From Bradyrhizobium sp. 149 (GTDB taxonomy: Bacteria > Pseudomonadota > Alphaproteobacteria > Rhizobiales > Xanthobacteraceae), in the NCBI RefSeq assembly GCF_023073915.1, contig NZ_JADPKK010000002.1, positions 1 through 64,000 of the forward strand: DNA of 64,000 bases, given 5' to 3'. A program made the translations under genes and the position numbers. Positions 17,819-26,460 of the stretch are shown here, piece by piece. Position 1 is the first letter of the stretch. Each line of letters begins with the position of its first letter. The notes beneath the pieces are model-generated. The model saw nothing but the letters and a program-made list of their open reading frames with translations. It searched no databases and was not told the DNA's origin.

Positions 17819-19057
17819 ATGGCAGACGCTTTGGAATTGCAGGCCCGTTCGCTGCTCAGCGCAGGAGCGGTTCGCGCGCGTGCTGGCGAGATGCTCGAGA
17901 TCGGCCTGAACGGCGGCTTGAGCCACTTCACGATCGATCTCGATCGCATGGACGAGGTTGCGGACGCCGTGCTCGCGGTGACGCGCAAGGCCTATCCGAC
18001 CCTGGACATCCCCTTCCATGCCCGCTGGCGCCACTTTGTGCTTGGCGGCGTCGACCGCTGGGCGCGGCTTTCGGACGCGGCGTCATGGCCTGATCGCGCG
18101 GCGCGGGCGCGCGCGGAGTTCGATCTTGCCATCGTCAGCGTGCTGCTCGATGCCGGCGCGGGTGCGGCGTGGCGATATCGCGACGCCGTGACGGGACAGA
18201 GCATCGGCCGGTCGGAGGGGCTTGCGATCGCAAGCCTCGACATGTTCGCTCGCGGCCTTTTTTCCCACGATGCCCGGGAGCCGTTTCGGGTCGATGCGGA
18301 CGTGCTCGCGCAACTGCCGCTCGCCGCGCTCACCTCCGCCTTTCAGGTCAGCGATGCCAATCCGCTGCTCGGGCTCGAGGGGCGGACCGATCTGCTGCGA
18401 CGTCTGGGCAAGCTGGTGGCGGAGCGAGCGGACGTGTTCGGCTCGCACGACACGCCGCGGCCGGGCGGGCTGTTCGATCACATCGCCGCGCAGGCGAATG
18501 GCGGCGCGATTCCCGCACCCGCGATCCTGTCCGCGGTGCTGAACCAGCTCGGGCCGATCTGGCCGTCGCGGCTTGAGCTTGTGGGAATTCCGCTCGGCGA
18601 TTGCTGGCGCCATCCGGCGATCAAGGCGGACGATGCGACCGCAGGTCTCGTGCCCCTGCACAAGCTGTCGCAATGGCTGAGCTACTCGCTGATCGAGCCG
18701 CTCCAGCGCGCCGGATTCAAAGTCACCGACATCGACGGCCTGACCGGGCTGGCCGAATATCGCAATGGTGGCCTGTTCGTCGATCACGAGGTGCTGCGTC
18801 TGCGCGACGCCGCCGACGCCGAACGTGCGCATGCGGTGGACTCGCTGCTCGTCGTGGAGTGGCGCGCGCTGACCGTGGCGCTGCTCGACCGGCTTGCCGA
18901 ACTGGTTCGCGCAAAACTCGGCCGCACTCGCGATACATTGCCGCTCGCCAGCATTCTGGAAGGCGGCACCTGGGCCGCGGGCCGCGCCATCGCCTTCGCG
19001 CGCCGTCACGACGGCGCACCGCCGCTCAAGGTCATCAGCGACGGCACGGTGTTTTAG
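17819..19057 (+). CDS. urc4: URC4/DUF1688 family protein (uracil catabolism)
   Basis: A 412-residue DUF1688 protein, the family of yeast Urc4p. Recognisable blocks are SLLSAGAVRARA near the N-terminus, GLSHFTIDLDRM, PFHARWRHF, WPSRLELVGIPLGDCWRH and LPLASILEGGTWAAGR near the C-terminus. In Lachancea kluyveri, urc4 mutants accumulate ribosylurea, so Urc4p probably cleaves it to release urea; the bacterial role is inferred. The gene starts 7 bases after urc1 stops, which indicates translational coupling, and precedes upp. No known catalytic motif is obvious, in keeping with a family without a described mechanism. Confidence 0.85.
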   Translation: MADALELQARSLLSAGAVRARAGEMLEIGLNGGLSHFTIDLDRMDEVADAVLAVTRKAYPTLDIPFHARWRHFVLGGVDRWARLSDAASWPDRAARARAEFDLAIVSVLLDAGAGAAWRYRDAVTGQSIGRSEGLAIASLDMFARGLFSHDAREPFRVDADVLAQLPLAALTSAFQVSDANPLLGLEGRTDLLRRLGKLVAERADVFGSHDTPRPGGLFDHIAAQANGGAIPAPAILSAVLNQLGPIWPSRLELVGIPLGDCWRHPAIKADDATAGLVPLHKLSQWLSYSLIEPLQRAGFKVTDIDGLTGLAEYRNGGLFVDHEVLRLRDAADAERAHAVDSLLVVEWRALTVALLDRLAELVRAKLGRTRDTLPLASILEGGTWAAGRAIAFARRHDGAPPLKVISDGTVF

Positions 19058-19088
19058 TATCCAGATCGTTTGAGTTCGCGGCAACAGA

Positions 19089-19136
19089 CCCCTCATCCGG
19101 CGCTTCGCGCCACCTTCTCCCACAAGGGGAGAAGGG
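19089..19136. repeat. Palindromic repeat between urc4 and upp
   Basis: An intergenic element with hairpins GGCGC/GCGCC and CCTTCTCC/GGAGAAGG, of the same family as those near 10729 and 23813. It lies inside the urc operon and could reduce expression of upp or protect the upstream message. Confidence 0.65.
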
Positions 19137-19156
19137 AAAAAGCAAGAGCATCCATC

Positions 19157-19786
19157 ATGGAAGGCGTCACGATCGTCAATCATCCGCTGGTGCAGCACAA
19201 GCTGACGCTGGTGCGGGACAAGTCCATTTCGACAAAGTCATTCCGCGAGCTGATCAAGGAGATCGGCATGCTGCTGTGCTACGAGGTGACGCGCGACCTG
19301 CCGCTCACTGATGTCGTGGTCGACACGCCGCTGGCACGGATGCATTCGGCCAAGATTGCGGGCAAGAAGCTAGTGTTCGTCCCGATGTTGCGCGCCGGCA
19401 CCACCTTCGTCGACGGCATGATGGATTTGGTGCCGACCGCGCGCGTCGCCCATATCGGCCTCTACCGCGAGCCGCACAGTTTTTCGGCGGTCGAGTACTT
19501 CTTCAAATCGCCGTCCGATCTCAGCGAGCGGCTGGCGATCGTGGTGACGCCGGTGGTTGCGACCGCCAACACGGCCGTCGCGGCAATCGACCGGCTGAAG
19601 GAGCGCGGCGCCAAGGATATCCGGCTGGCCTGCCTGATCGCCGCGCCGCAGGGACTCGAACGGCTGCGCGGACTGCATCCGGACGTCCCGATCTGGACGG
19701 CCGCGGTGGACGAAGGTCTCGACGAGAACGGTTTTATCCTGCCGGGACTCGGCGATGCCGGCGACCGCGCCTATGGGACGCGATAG
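19157..19786 (+). CDS. upp: Uracil phosphoribosyltransferase
   Basis: A 209-residue UPRT that makes UMP from uracil and PRPP in the cytoplasm. Family blocks: [15 protein letters not shown] near the N-terminus, [17 protein letters not shown], and the C-terminal uracil-binding segment [14 protein letters not shown]. The PRPP loop region ([15 protein letters not shown]) departs from the usual PMLATGGS form. The true start is ATG 19157 ([10 protein letters not shown]); an upstream extension would be translated from the repeat. As the third gene of urc1-urc4-upp it corresponds to yeast FUR1, which supplies UMP as entry point of the URC pathway, besides ordinary salvage. Confidence 0.9.
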   Translation: MEGVTIVNHPLVQHKLTLVRDKSISTKSFRELIKEIGMLLCYEVTRDLPLTDVVVDTPLARMHSAKIAGKKLVFVPMLRAGTTFVDGMMDLVPTARVAHIGLYREPHSFSAVEYFFKSPSDLSERLAIVVTPVVATANTAVAAIDRLKERGAKDIRLACLIAAPQGLERLRGLHPDVPIWTAAVDEGLDENGFILPGLGDAGDRAYGTR

Positions 19787-19812
19787 GCGCGAAGCTCAGG
19801 ATTCTTATTTTG

Positions 19813-19859
19813 ACGCGTTTTCTTCACGCGAACCGGTACCCACTTCGCTCCAAAACGCT
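19813..19859. repeat. Dispersed intergenic repeat (gcgttttcttcacgcgaacc type)
   Basis: An imperfect palindrome with outer arms GCGTTTT and AAAACGC and inner GCGAACCGG/CCCACTTCGC segments. From memory it matches an element scattered through Bradyrhizobium and Rhodopseudomonas genomes. It separates the convergent upp and M48 protease genes and may act as bidirectional terminator. Confidence 0.6.
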
Positions 19860-20969
19860 TTAGATCTTCCCGCTGCCGCAAATCGACTTCAGCGCCGTCC
19901 ACTCCTGATTCGTCAGCAACGGCGGGCCGCTTGGGGGACGGTCTTCCTTCGTCATGCGCGCGAGGCGGTCCTCGGTGAGCGGGTGGCTCGACAAGATCGA
20001 CGTCAGGCCGCCGCCTTCCTTGCCCGTGATGCGGAACATCAGTTCGGCCGCGGGTTTGGGCGAGCGGCCGAGCGCGTGCATGATCTCGATGGCGAACGTG
20101 TCCGCGGCGGTCTCGGCCTCGCGCGAATAGGAGGCCTCGACCACGCTGCGCGAGGCGAAGATCACGGCGCTCGAGCCGGTGACGTCGCCGAACAACAGGC
20201 CGATCAGGAACGAGGTGCCGCCGTTGTAGATCAGGCCGCGCATGTTGTCGTAATGCTTAAGATGACCGAGCTCGTGGGCGAGGATGCCGGCGAGTTCGTC
20301 CGGGCTTTCGGCCTTGTCGAGCAGGCCCTTCAGCACGAAGACCTTGCCGCCGGGCAGTGCGAACGCGTTCGGCACCGGGGTCGGCAGCACGCCGGCGGTC
20401 ATGGAATCGTCGTCGAGGCCGGCGGCATCGCGCAGCCGATTGACGAGCTTGATGAAGGCCGCCTTCCCCGCCGCGTCCTCGCATAGATTGCGGCCGAAGA
20501 TGGTCTTGACCTGAACCTCCGACGCATCGCCAATGCGCCGCTCGATGGGTTTCGGCACCAGCGGCGCGAGGCGGTCGGCAGCGAGCGGGACGCCGAACAG
20601 CACGACGCAGACGATGGAGACGGCGGCAGCCATCGACCAGCCGACGATTTTTGCGACGCCGCGGCGCGAAGTCTGATGCTCGTCGAGGCGCATGCAGCGG
20701 GCGGTCACGTTCGAGGCGAGCAGAGCGTCGCGGATTTCCAGCCGCGCCAGCGGCGGCGCGGAAGCGCAGGCGAGCCGCAAAATGCCGGCCGGGCTGTCGG
20801 CGCGGCGGATGTCGGCATAGGGCCAGACAACGGGCCCTCCCCCTTCTTCGGCAATCTCGAGCGCGTCGCCGAGCGTCAACGTCACCTGCCGCCTGCGGCT
20901 CGACACGCCGTCGAAGAAGATCGTCGGTTTCGCGGACTGCGCCGGGGTCTCGGTGGACAACTTATTCAC
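19860..20969 (-). CDS. M48 family metallopeptidase
   Basis: A 369-residue zinc protease. Residues 1-100 are a small N-terminal domain, one membrane helix follows at about 107-130, and the peptidase domain carries the zinc motif HELGH (His232, Glu233, His236) and the third ligand in SREAETAADTFA. The topology puts the catalytic domain in the periplasm, like BepA/LoiP-type proteases that clear misassembled outer-membrane proteins. It starts 3 bases after the stop of the DUF898 membrane protein gene, so the two are certainly translated from one message. That pairing recurs in alphaproteobacteria as far as I know, and suggests the membrane protein is its partner. Confidence 0.86.
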   Translation of the reverse strand: MNKLSTETPAQSAKPTIFFDGVSSRRRQVTLTLGDALEIAEEGGGPVVWPYADIRRADSPAGILRLACASAPPLARLEIRDALLASNVTARCMRLDEHQTSRRGVAKIVGWSMAAAVSIVCVVLFGVPLAADRLAPLVPKPIERRIGDASEVQVKTIFGRNLCEDAAGKAAFIKLVNRLRDAAGLDDDSMTAGVLPTPVPNAFALPGGKVFVLKGLLDKAESPDELAGILAHELGHLKHYDNMRGLIYNGGTSFLIGLLFGDVTGSSAVIFASRSVVEASYSREAETAADTFAIEIMHALGRSPKPAAELMFRITGKEGGGLTSILSSHPLTEDRLARMTKEDRPPSGPPLLTNQEWTALKSICGSGKI

Positions 20970-20972
20970 AGC

Positions 20973-22163
20973 TCAGAATCCCGCGACATCGAGCCCATCG
21001 GCAAAGCCTTCGCCGAGCGCGCTGGCAAGCTCGGCGCTGCCGCGCACATCCGCGGCGGCCGCGATGTTATGCACATCGACGGTTTCCAGCACCTTGGCCC
21101 AGAGATCGCGCTGGAGATAGACCCGCATGACGATGTTGAGGGCAAGGGCGAGTGCGAGGTAACCGACGACCATCATCACCAGCATCGGGATGCTCTTGGC
21201 GGCATTGCCGGGCCCGAACGCCTGCTCGACCGAAAGGCCGCTCAGCGCGACGACGAGCATGGTCGCTCCGCCGATATAGGCGCCGAAGATGGCCGAGAGC
21301 AGCGTCCACCAGCCGATCACCTTCCAGTACAGGCCGTAGAATGCGTTGTGCGGCAACTCCGAGGACAGGCTGACGCCGCCAATGCGGATGCCGTCAAGCC
21401 ACCAGCGCCATTCGCGCGCCTTGAACTCGGCATAGAAGAACGGCGCGAGCGGGAAGATCACCAGTGCGATCGGGCTGAGCAGCCACAGCCACCAGCCCCG
21501 CTTGAAGAACGTCCAGCCGTCGCCTGCGAATTCGCCGCGCAAATCGCCGTAATGGGTGTGCCGCATCTTGTAGCGTTCGAGCGACGCCTCGCGCCACGGC
21601 AATGCGAGACCGAGGGTCAGAAACACCAGCAAGCCCCACAGCATGGCGCGGAACGAATAGGCCCAGCCCGACCCGTCCATCCAGAACCGTACGCCGCGCC
21701 AGACCGTGCGCGTCAGCCGATAGCGCCGTGCGCGAAAAATCGCAAACTGGCCGAAGGCGTAGAAGCTGATGAACAGCGGCGTCGAGGCAAAGCCCTGCCA
21801 GCGCTCGAACTCGATACCGACGAGGAAGTAGGCCAGATAGATCGGCACCAGGATCGCAAGCGCGAACAGGAAGCCGACCAGCAGCTCCTTGGCCCGGCCG
21901 GTATATTCGGCGGCGTCGCCGTCGATCGCGGTGTTGGCCCATAGATGACGGCGGACGTCGGTGACGAGCCAGAACCGGTAGAAGCCGAAAGTGACGAGCT
22001 CCAGCATGGCACCCTTGGTGACCAATTTGCGAAACTCGGTGCGGTTACCAGTGAAATCGACCCGCGTGGGCGGCAGCGGCGGCGGAAGGGGTTCGGAGCC
22101 GATGGGGGTCCATTGCATGTCGTTCACGGCGGCAACCTCGGGATGCGAACCTGGTTCGTTCAA
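20973..22163 (-). CDS. YjgN/DUF898 family membrane protein
   Basis: A 396-residue polytopic protein with about six to eight membrane helices. Typical DUF898 features are the repeated pattern F-x-G-N-x-x-E with VDFTGNRTEFRKLV at residues 35-48, GFYRFWLVTDVRRHLW, RARRYRLTRTVWRGVRFWM and YKMRHTHYGDLRGEFAG. The function of the family is unknown. A proline-rich N-terminal tail (about 20-33) precedes the domain. It is the first gene of a two-gene unit with the M48 protease. The start could be Met16 (22118) rather than Met1. Confidence 0.82.
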   Translation of the reverse strand: MNEPGSHPEVAAVNDMQWTPIGSEPLPPPLPPTRVDFTGNRTEFRKLVTKGAMLELVTFGFYRFWLVTDVRRHLWANTAIDGDAAEYTGRAKELLVGFLFALAILVPIYLAYFLVGIEFERWQGFASTPLFISFYAFGQFAIFRARRYRLTRTVWRGVRFWMDGSGWAYSFRAMLWGLLVFLTLGLALPWREASLERYKMRHTHYGDLRGEFAGDGWTFFKRGWWLWLLSPIALVIFPLAPFFYAEFKAREWRWWLDGIRIGGVSLSSELPHNAFYGLYWKVIGWWTLLSAIFGAYIGGATMLVVALSGLSVEQAFGPGNAAKSIPMLVMMVVGYLALALALNIVMRVYLQRDLWAKVLETVDVHNIAAAADVRGSAELASALGEGFADGLDVAGF

Positions 22164-22428
22164 ACTATAGATCAGAGATTAGTCGATCCCCAAGATGGGC
22201 GGGTTCGATTTAGCTCGATTCCGGTCGATTTCTTGCACGTTTCCACGGCCGAGGGCGTGCGCGAGATCACGTTTGCGCCGCGGTGTGACGCCCGTCCGAC
22301 GCTCTCGTGAAGCTGGATGTGGCAAAACTCGCCCTTGCTCCGGCGCAGACAACCGGCTGTAATTGCAAATCAAATACCGCAGCGCAGAATTCAACGAGAA
22401 CGCGCGGTTTACGTCAGGGAGAACCGTC

Positions 22429-23694
22429 ATGCACGGGACCATCGAAAGCGCGGCGAAGCTCGACGCCTTACGCGCACGCGCCACATCACTGCCGCTGGAG
22501 CAGTTCGATCCGGGCGACCCTGAGCTGTTCAGGACGGATACGTTCTGGCCCTATTTCGATCGGCTGCGCCGCGAAGATCCCGTGCATTATTGCAAGGACT
22601 CGATGTTCGGACCGTATTGGTCGGTGACGCGCTACCACGACATCATGGAGATCGAGACCAATCATTCGGTATTCTCCTCGGCCTCCTCGCTCGGCGGCAT
22701 CACCATCCGCGACATCGATCCGGATCTGCGCCGCGAAAGCTTCATCTCGATGGACCCGCCGCGCCACGCGGCGCAGCGCAAGACCGTGGCGCCGATGTTC
22801 ACGCCGACGCATCTGGACAATCTCGCTCTCAGCATCCGCGAGCGCTCGGCCGAGTGCCTGGACAATCTGCCACGCGGCGAGGTGTTCGACTGGGTCGACC
22901 GCGTCTCGATCGAGCTCACCACGCAGATGCTTGCGGTGCTGTTCGACTTCCCATGGGAGGACCGCCGCAAGCTGACGCGCTGGTCGGACGTCGCCACCAC
23001 GATTCCCGGGCCCGACGGTCTCGTCGCCACCGAAGAGGAGCGCCTGGCCGAATTGACCGAATGCGCGGGCTACTTCGCGCGGCTGTGGAAGGAGCGCATC
23101 GAGCAGCCGCCGAAGAGCGACCTGTTGTCGATGATGGCACATGGCGCCGCGACGCGCGACATGGACGCGAAGAACTTCCTCGGCAATCTTATCCTTTTGA
23201 TCGTCGGCGGCAACGACACCACTCGCAACACCATGTCCGGCTCGCTCGACGCGCTGAGCCAGCATCCGGAGCAATATCGCAAGCTGCGCGAGAACCCCGC
23301 GCTACTCGACAGCTTCGTGCCGGAGGTGATCCGCTGGCAGACGCCGCTGGCACATATGCGGCGCACCGCGCTTGCGGATTTCGAGTTCCGCGGCAAACAG
23401 ATCAGGAAAGGTGACAAGGTCGTGATGTGGTACGTCTCGGGCAACCGCGACGCCGACGCGATCGAGAAGCCCTACGAATTCATCATCGACCGTGCACGAC
23501 CGCGCACGCATCTGTCGTTCGGCTTCGGCATCCACCGCTGCGTCGGCTTGCGGCTTGCCGAACTCCAGCTCAAGATTATCTGGGAAGAGATCCTCAAGCG
23601 CTTCGACCATATCGACGTGGTCGGCGAACCCAAGCGGGTTTATTCGAGTTTCGTGAAGGGTCTCGAAACGCTGCCGGTGAAAATTGCGGCGTGA
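22429..23694 (+). CDS. Cytochrome P450, CYP153-like (first of tandem pair)
   Basis: A 421-residue soluble bacterial P450. Heme ligand Cys371 lies in SFGFGIHRCVGLRLAE; the I-helix oxygen-activation motif is VGGNDTTRNT; the K-helix ExxR is EVIRWQ. The combination VVMWYVSGNRD with GGNDTTRN recalls the CYP153 family of alkane and fatty-acid omega-hydroxylases, which use separate ferredoxin and reductase partners; none is adjacent. I used ATG 22429, preceded by CAGGGAGAA. A second P450 follows after a repeat. Substrate is not known; the CYP153 suggestion is from motif memory. Confidence 0.82.
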   Translation: MHGTIESAAKLDALRARATSLPLEQFDPGDPELFRTDTFWPYFDRLRREDPVHYCKDSMFGPYWSVTRYHDIMEIETNHSVFSSASSLGGITIRDIDPDLRRESFISMDPPRHAAQRKTVAPMFTPTHLDNLALSIRERSAECLDNLPRGEVFDWVDRVSIELTTQMLAVLFDFPWEDRRKLTRWSDVATTIPGPDGLVATEEERLAELTECAGYFARLWKERIEQPPKSDLLSMMAHGAATRDMDAKNFLGNLILLIVGGNDTTRNTMSGSLDALSQHPEQYRKLRENPALLDSFVPEVIRWQTPLAHMRRTALADFEFRGKQIRKGDKVVMWYVSGNRDADAIEKPYEFIIDRARPRTHLSFGFGIHRCVGLRLAELQLKIIWEEILKRFDHIDVVGEPKRVYSSFVKGLETLPVKIAA

Positions 23695-23738
23695 GTTCGC
23701 AGCAATGATGTGTTCAAACGACATCCGCCAGGAGCTGC

Positions 23739-23860
23739 GCCCCTTCTCTCGCTTGCGGGGGAGGATTGGGGTGGGGGTACCTCCACGGGCGAGAACCCCC
23801 AAGAGGAAAGAGCCCTCACCCGGCGCTACGCGCCGACCTCTCCCGCAAGCGGGAGAGGCG
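23739..23860. repeat. Palindromic repeat pair between the two P450 genes
   Basis: A left element (about 23739-23777, cccttctctcgcttgcgggg) and a right element (23813-23860, with GGCGC/GCGCC and CTCTCCCGC/GCGGGAGAG hairpins) flank a short spacer. Same family as near 10601 and 19089. It may attenuate or uncouple expression of the second P450. Confidence 0.7.
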
Positions 23861-23886
23861 AAGAAAGACCAACTGGAGCCACCACG

Positions 23887-25161
23887 ATGAACATCCAAGC
23901 GCCGGTTAAAGCGGACAAGGCCGAACGCATGCGCAGGGCCCGCGAGGAGGCCTATGCGACGCCGCTGGCGCAGTTCCACCCGGGCGCGCCCAGGCTGTTC
24001 CAGGACGACACCTTGTGGCCGTGGTTCGAACGGCTGCGCAAGGAAGAGCCGGTGCATTACTGCACCAACGCGCCGATCGAGCCGTATTGGTCGGTGGTGA
24101 AGTACAACGACATCATGCATGTCGACACCAATCACGGCCTGTTCTCCTCCGATTCAACGCTCGGCGGGATCGGGATCCGCGACGTGCCGGAAGGCTATGA
24201 CTGGCCGAGCTTCATCGCCATGGACCAGCCGCGTCATTCGTCGCAGCGCAAGACGGTGTCGCCGATGTTCACGCCGACGCATCTGGACGAACTGGCAAAA
24301 CTGATCCGCCAGCGCTCGCAGACCGTGCTCGACAATCTGCCGCGCAACGAGACCTTCAATTTCGTCGAGCGCGTCTCGATCGAGCTGACGACGCAGATGC
24401 TGGCCACCCTGTTCGACTTCCCCTGGGAAGAACGGCGCAAGCTGACGCGCTGGTCCGATGTCGCGACCGCGCTGCCGAAGAGCGGCATTGTTGCCTCCGC
24501 CGAAGAGCGCCGCCGCGAGATGGACGAATGCTATGCCTACATGTCCAGGCTCTGGAACGAGCGCGTCAATTCCGCACCGCGCAACGATTTGTTGTCGCTG
24601 ATGGCGCACAACGACGCCACGCGGTTCATGGATCCGGACAACCTCATGGGCAACATCATCCTGCTCATCGTCGGCGGCAACGACACCACCCGCAACACCA
24701 TGACGGGTTCGGTGCTGGCGCTGAACGAGAACCCGGATCAGTACGATAAGCTCCGCGCCAACCCGGAACTGATCGACTCCATGGTGCCCGAGGTGATCCG
24801 CTGGCAGACCCCGCTCGCGCATATGCGACGCACCGCGCTTGCCGACACCGAGATCGGCGGCAAGCACATCAAGAAGGGCGACCGCGTCGTGATGTGGTAC
24901 GTCTCGGGCAACCGCGACGAGGAGATGTTCGAGAAGCCGAACGACTTCATCATCGACCGCCCGCGGCCGCGCACCCACCTCTCCTTCGGCTTCGGCATCC
25001 ACCGCTGCGTCGGCATGCGCCTCGCCGAGCTCCAGCTCAAGATCGTCTGGGAAGAGATGCTGAAGCGCTTCGACCGTATCGAGGTGGTCGGCGAGCCCAA
25101 GCGGATCTATTCGAGCTTCATCAAGGGATATGAGTCGCTGCCGGTGCGGATTCCGGGGTGA
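23887..25161 (+). CDS. Cytochrome P450, CYP153-like (second of tandem pair)
   Basis: A 424-residue P450 that mirrors its upstream neighbour almost block for block. It has heme ligand Cys374 in GFGIHRCVGMRLAE, I-helix VGGNDTTRNTMTGS and ExxR as EVIRWQ. Differences cluster in the N-terminal 30 residues and around the putative B-C loop (residues ~100-115), where substrate recognition usually lies. A local duplication followed by divergence is therefore likely. Start ATG 23887 follows TGGAG; upstream in-frame codons read through the repeat and are not protein-like. No redox partner genes are adjacent. Confidence 0.83.
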   Translation: MNIQAPVKADKAERMRRAREEAYATPLAQFHPGAPRLFQDDTLWPWFERLRKEEPVHYCTNAPIEPYWSVVKYNDIMHVDTNHGLFSSDSTLGGIGIRDVPEGYDWPSFIAMDQPRHSSQRKTVSPMFTPTHLDELAKLIRQRSQTVLDNLPRNETFNFVERVSIELTTQMLATLFDFPWEERRKLTRWSDVATALPKSGIVASAEERRREMDECYAYMSRLWNERVNSAPRNDLLSLMAHNDATRFMDPDNLMGNIILLIVGGNDTTRNTMTGSVLALNENPDQYDKLRANPELIDSMVPEVIRWQTPLAHMRRTALADTEIGGKHIKKGDRVVMWYVSGNRDEEMFEKPNDFIIDRPRPRTHLSFGFGIHRCVGMRLAELQLKIVWEEMLKRFDRIEVVGEPKRIYSSFIKGYESLPVRIPG

Positions 25162-25200
25162 CAGCTGCGACGGCGCCATAGCGGGCCACGCGGCTTTATC

Positions 25201-25303
25201 CCCTCACCCTGAGGAGCCTGCGAAGCAGGCGTCTCGAAGGGCGAGGCCATCAGCCGGGCCTGCATCCTTCGAGACGCGCGAAGACGCGCTCCTCAGGATG
25301 AGG
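25201..25303. repeat. Inverted intergenic repeat (cctgaggagc/gctcctcagg type)
   Basis: The left arm (ccctgaggagcctgcgaagc, then gtctcgaagg) is complementary to the right arm (ccttcgagac, then gcgctcctcagga). It is a second repeat family, located between the convergent second P450 gene and LysR gene, where it could terminate both. Confidence 0.7.
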
Positions 25304-25415
25304 ATTGAACATCTCAGCCCAGCTATAAAATTTCGGCATGACAGCTCGCTCAGGATGCGAAGGGCCGGCCGCGGGCTTGTGTCCTAAATCCTTCTGAGAT
25401 TTCTGGTGCTGGCGC

Positions 25416-26336
25416 TCAAGCCAGCCTGATGTCCCACACTCCGTCCTTGCGGCAGGCGGCGACCTCTTCGCGCAGGAGGGCGGTGACGGCGAGCGAGGCC
25501 GTCGAGACCGGACGGTCGATCGGAGAGGCAAATATGAGCTCGCGCGTCATCGGCTTCGAGACCACAGCGGTTTCCAGCCGTCCGTCCGCGACCTCGCCGT
25601 GGACCGACGAGGGCGGCAGCAGCGCGAAGCCGAGGCCTTCCTCGACGAGACTTGTGAGCACGCGGAACGAATCCGCCTCGAGCTGGACGTTGAGCTCGAT
25701 CTTGCGCTGCGCCGCCGCGTGCTCGATCAGCGCACGGAGGCCGTGGGAATGACTGGGCAACACCAGCCGTTGCCGCAGCAGCCAGCCGACGTCGACGCTC
25801 TTCTTGCGCGCCAAGCCACAACCGCGCGGGCCGACCGCGACGATGTTGTCGCGGCCGAGGCTCTCGACCTTGAGATGCAGGTCGGCGGAGCGGCCGTAGA
25901 GGATCGCAAGGTCCATCTCGCCGCGATGCAGCCATTCGACGAGATGGCCGCTGTAACTCTCGACGATGCGCAGCGAAATGCCGGGAAATTTTTCGACGCA
26001 GCGCCGCGCGAAGCGCGCCGAGAGCACGCAGCTCACGGTCGGAACCAGGCCGAGCACGACCTGACCGGATGGCGGCCCTTTGGAAGACTGGATGTCGTCG
26101 CGGATCTGGTCGATCTGCCGCACGATGCCGGAGGTGCGCGCCAGCAACAGGCGGCCGGCATCCGTGAGCACCATGCCGCGGCCGTTGCGGGTGAACAATT
26201 CGGTGCGCAGCTCGTGTTCCAGCAGCTTGATCTGCCGGCTGAGCGCCGGCTGCGCCACACGCAACGTGTCGGACGCCTTGGAGAGGCTGCCGAGCTCCGC
26301 CACGCAACTGAAGGTCCTGAGCTGACGGAAATCCAT
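25416..26336 (-). CDS. LysR family transcriptional regulator
   Basis: A 306-residue LTTR. The N-terminal winged HTH (residues 1-60) contains FSCVAELGSLSKASDTL and the recognition helix region VAQPALSRQIKLLEHEL; the periplasmic-binding-protein-like effector domain spans about 92-295. The start is the ATG at 26334-26336 (MDFRQLRTF), the canonical LTTR beginning. It is divergent from an acyl-CoA dehydrogenase operon with 124 bases between, the classical arrangement for an activator that responds to a pathway substrate or CoA intermediate. A candidate T-N11-A operator is listed separately. Confidence 0.88.
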   Translation of the reverse strand: MDFRQLRTFSCVAELGSLSKASDTLRVAQPALSRQIKLLEHELRTELFTRNGRGMVLTDAGRLLLARTSGIVRQIDQIRDDIQSSKGPPSGQVVLGLVPTVSCVLSARFARRCVEKFPGISLRIVESYSGHLVEWLHRGEMDLAILYGRSADLHLKVESLGRDNIVAVGPRGCGLARKKSVDVGWLLRQRLVLPSHSHGLRALIEHAAAQRKIELNVQLEADSFRVLTSLVEEGLGFALLPPSSVHGEVADGRLETAVVSKPMTRELIFASPIDRPVSTASLAVTALLREEVAACRKDGVWDIRLA

Positions 26337-26367
26337 GCTTGCCAATCCTGGAAGGCTACTCCATACG

Positions 26368-26386
26368 CTATAGCAAATGAGCATAG
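26368..26386. promoter_or_regulatory. Candidate LysR operator
   Basis: CTATAGCAAATGAGCATAG is an imperfect dyad fitting the T-N11-A rule and lies in the divergent LysR/acyl-CoA dehydrogenase promoter region, 32 bases from the lysR start. No experimental support. Confidence 0.3.
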
Positions 26387-26460
26387 GGGGCTGGCATTGT
26401 TTTCACAACGCCAGAGGATCGGCCGGCGTTATCTTAACTGCCGCATATACGGGAAACCCC

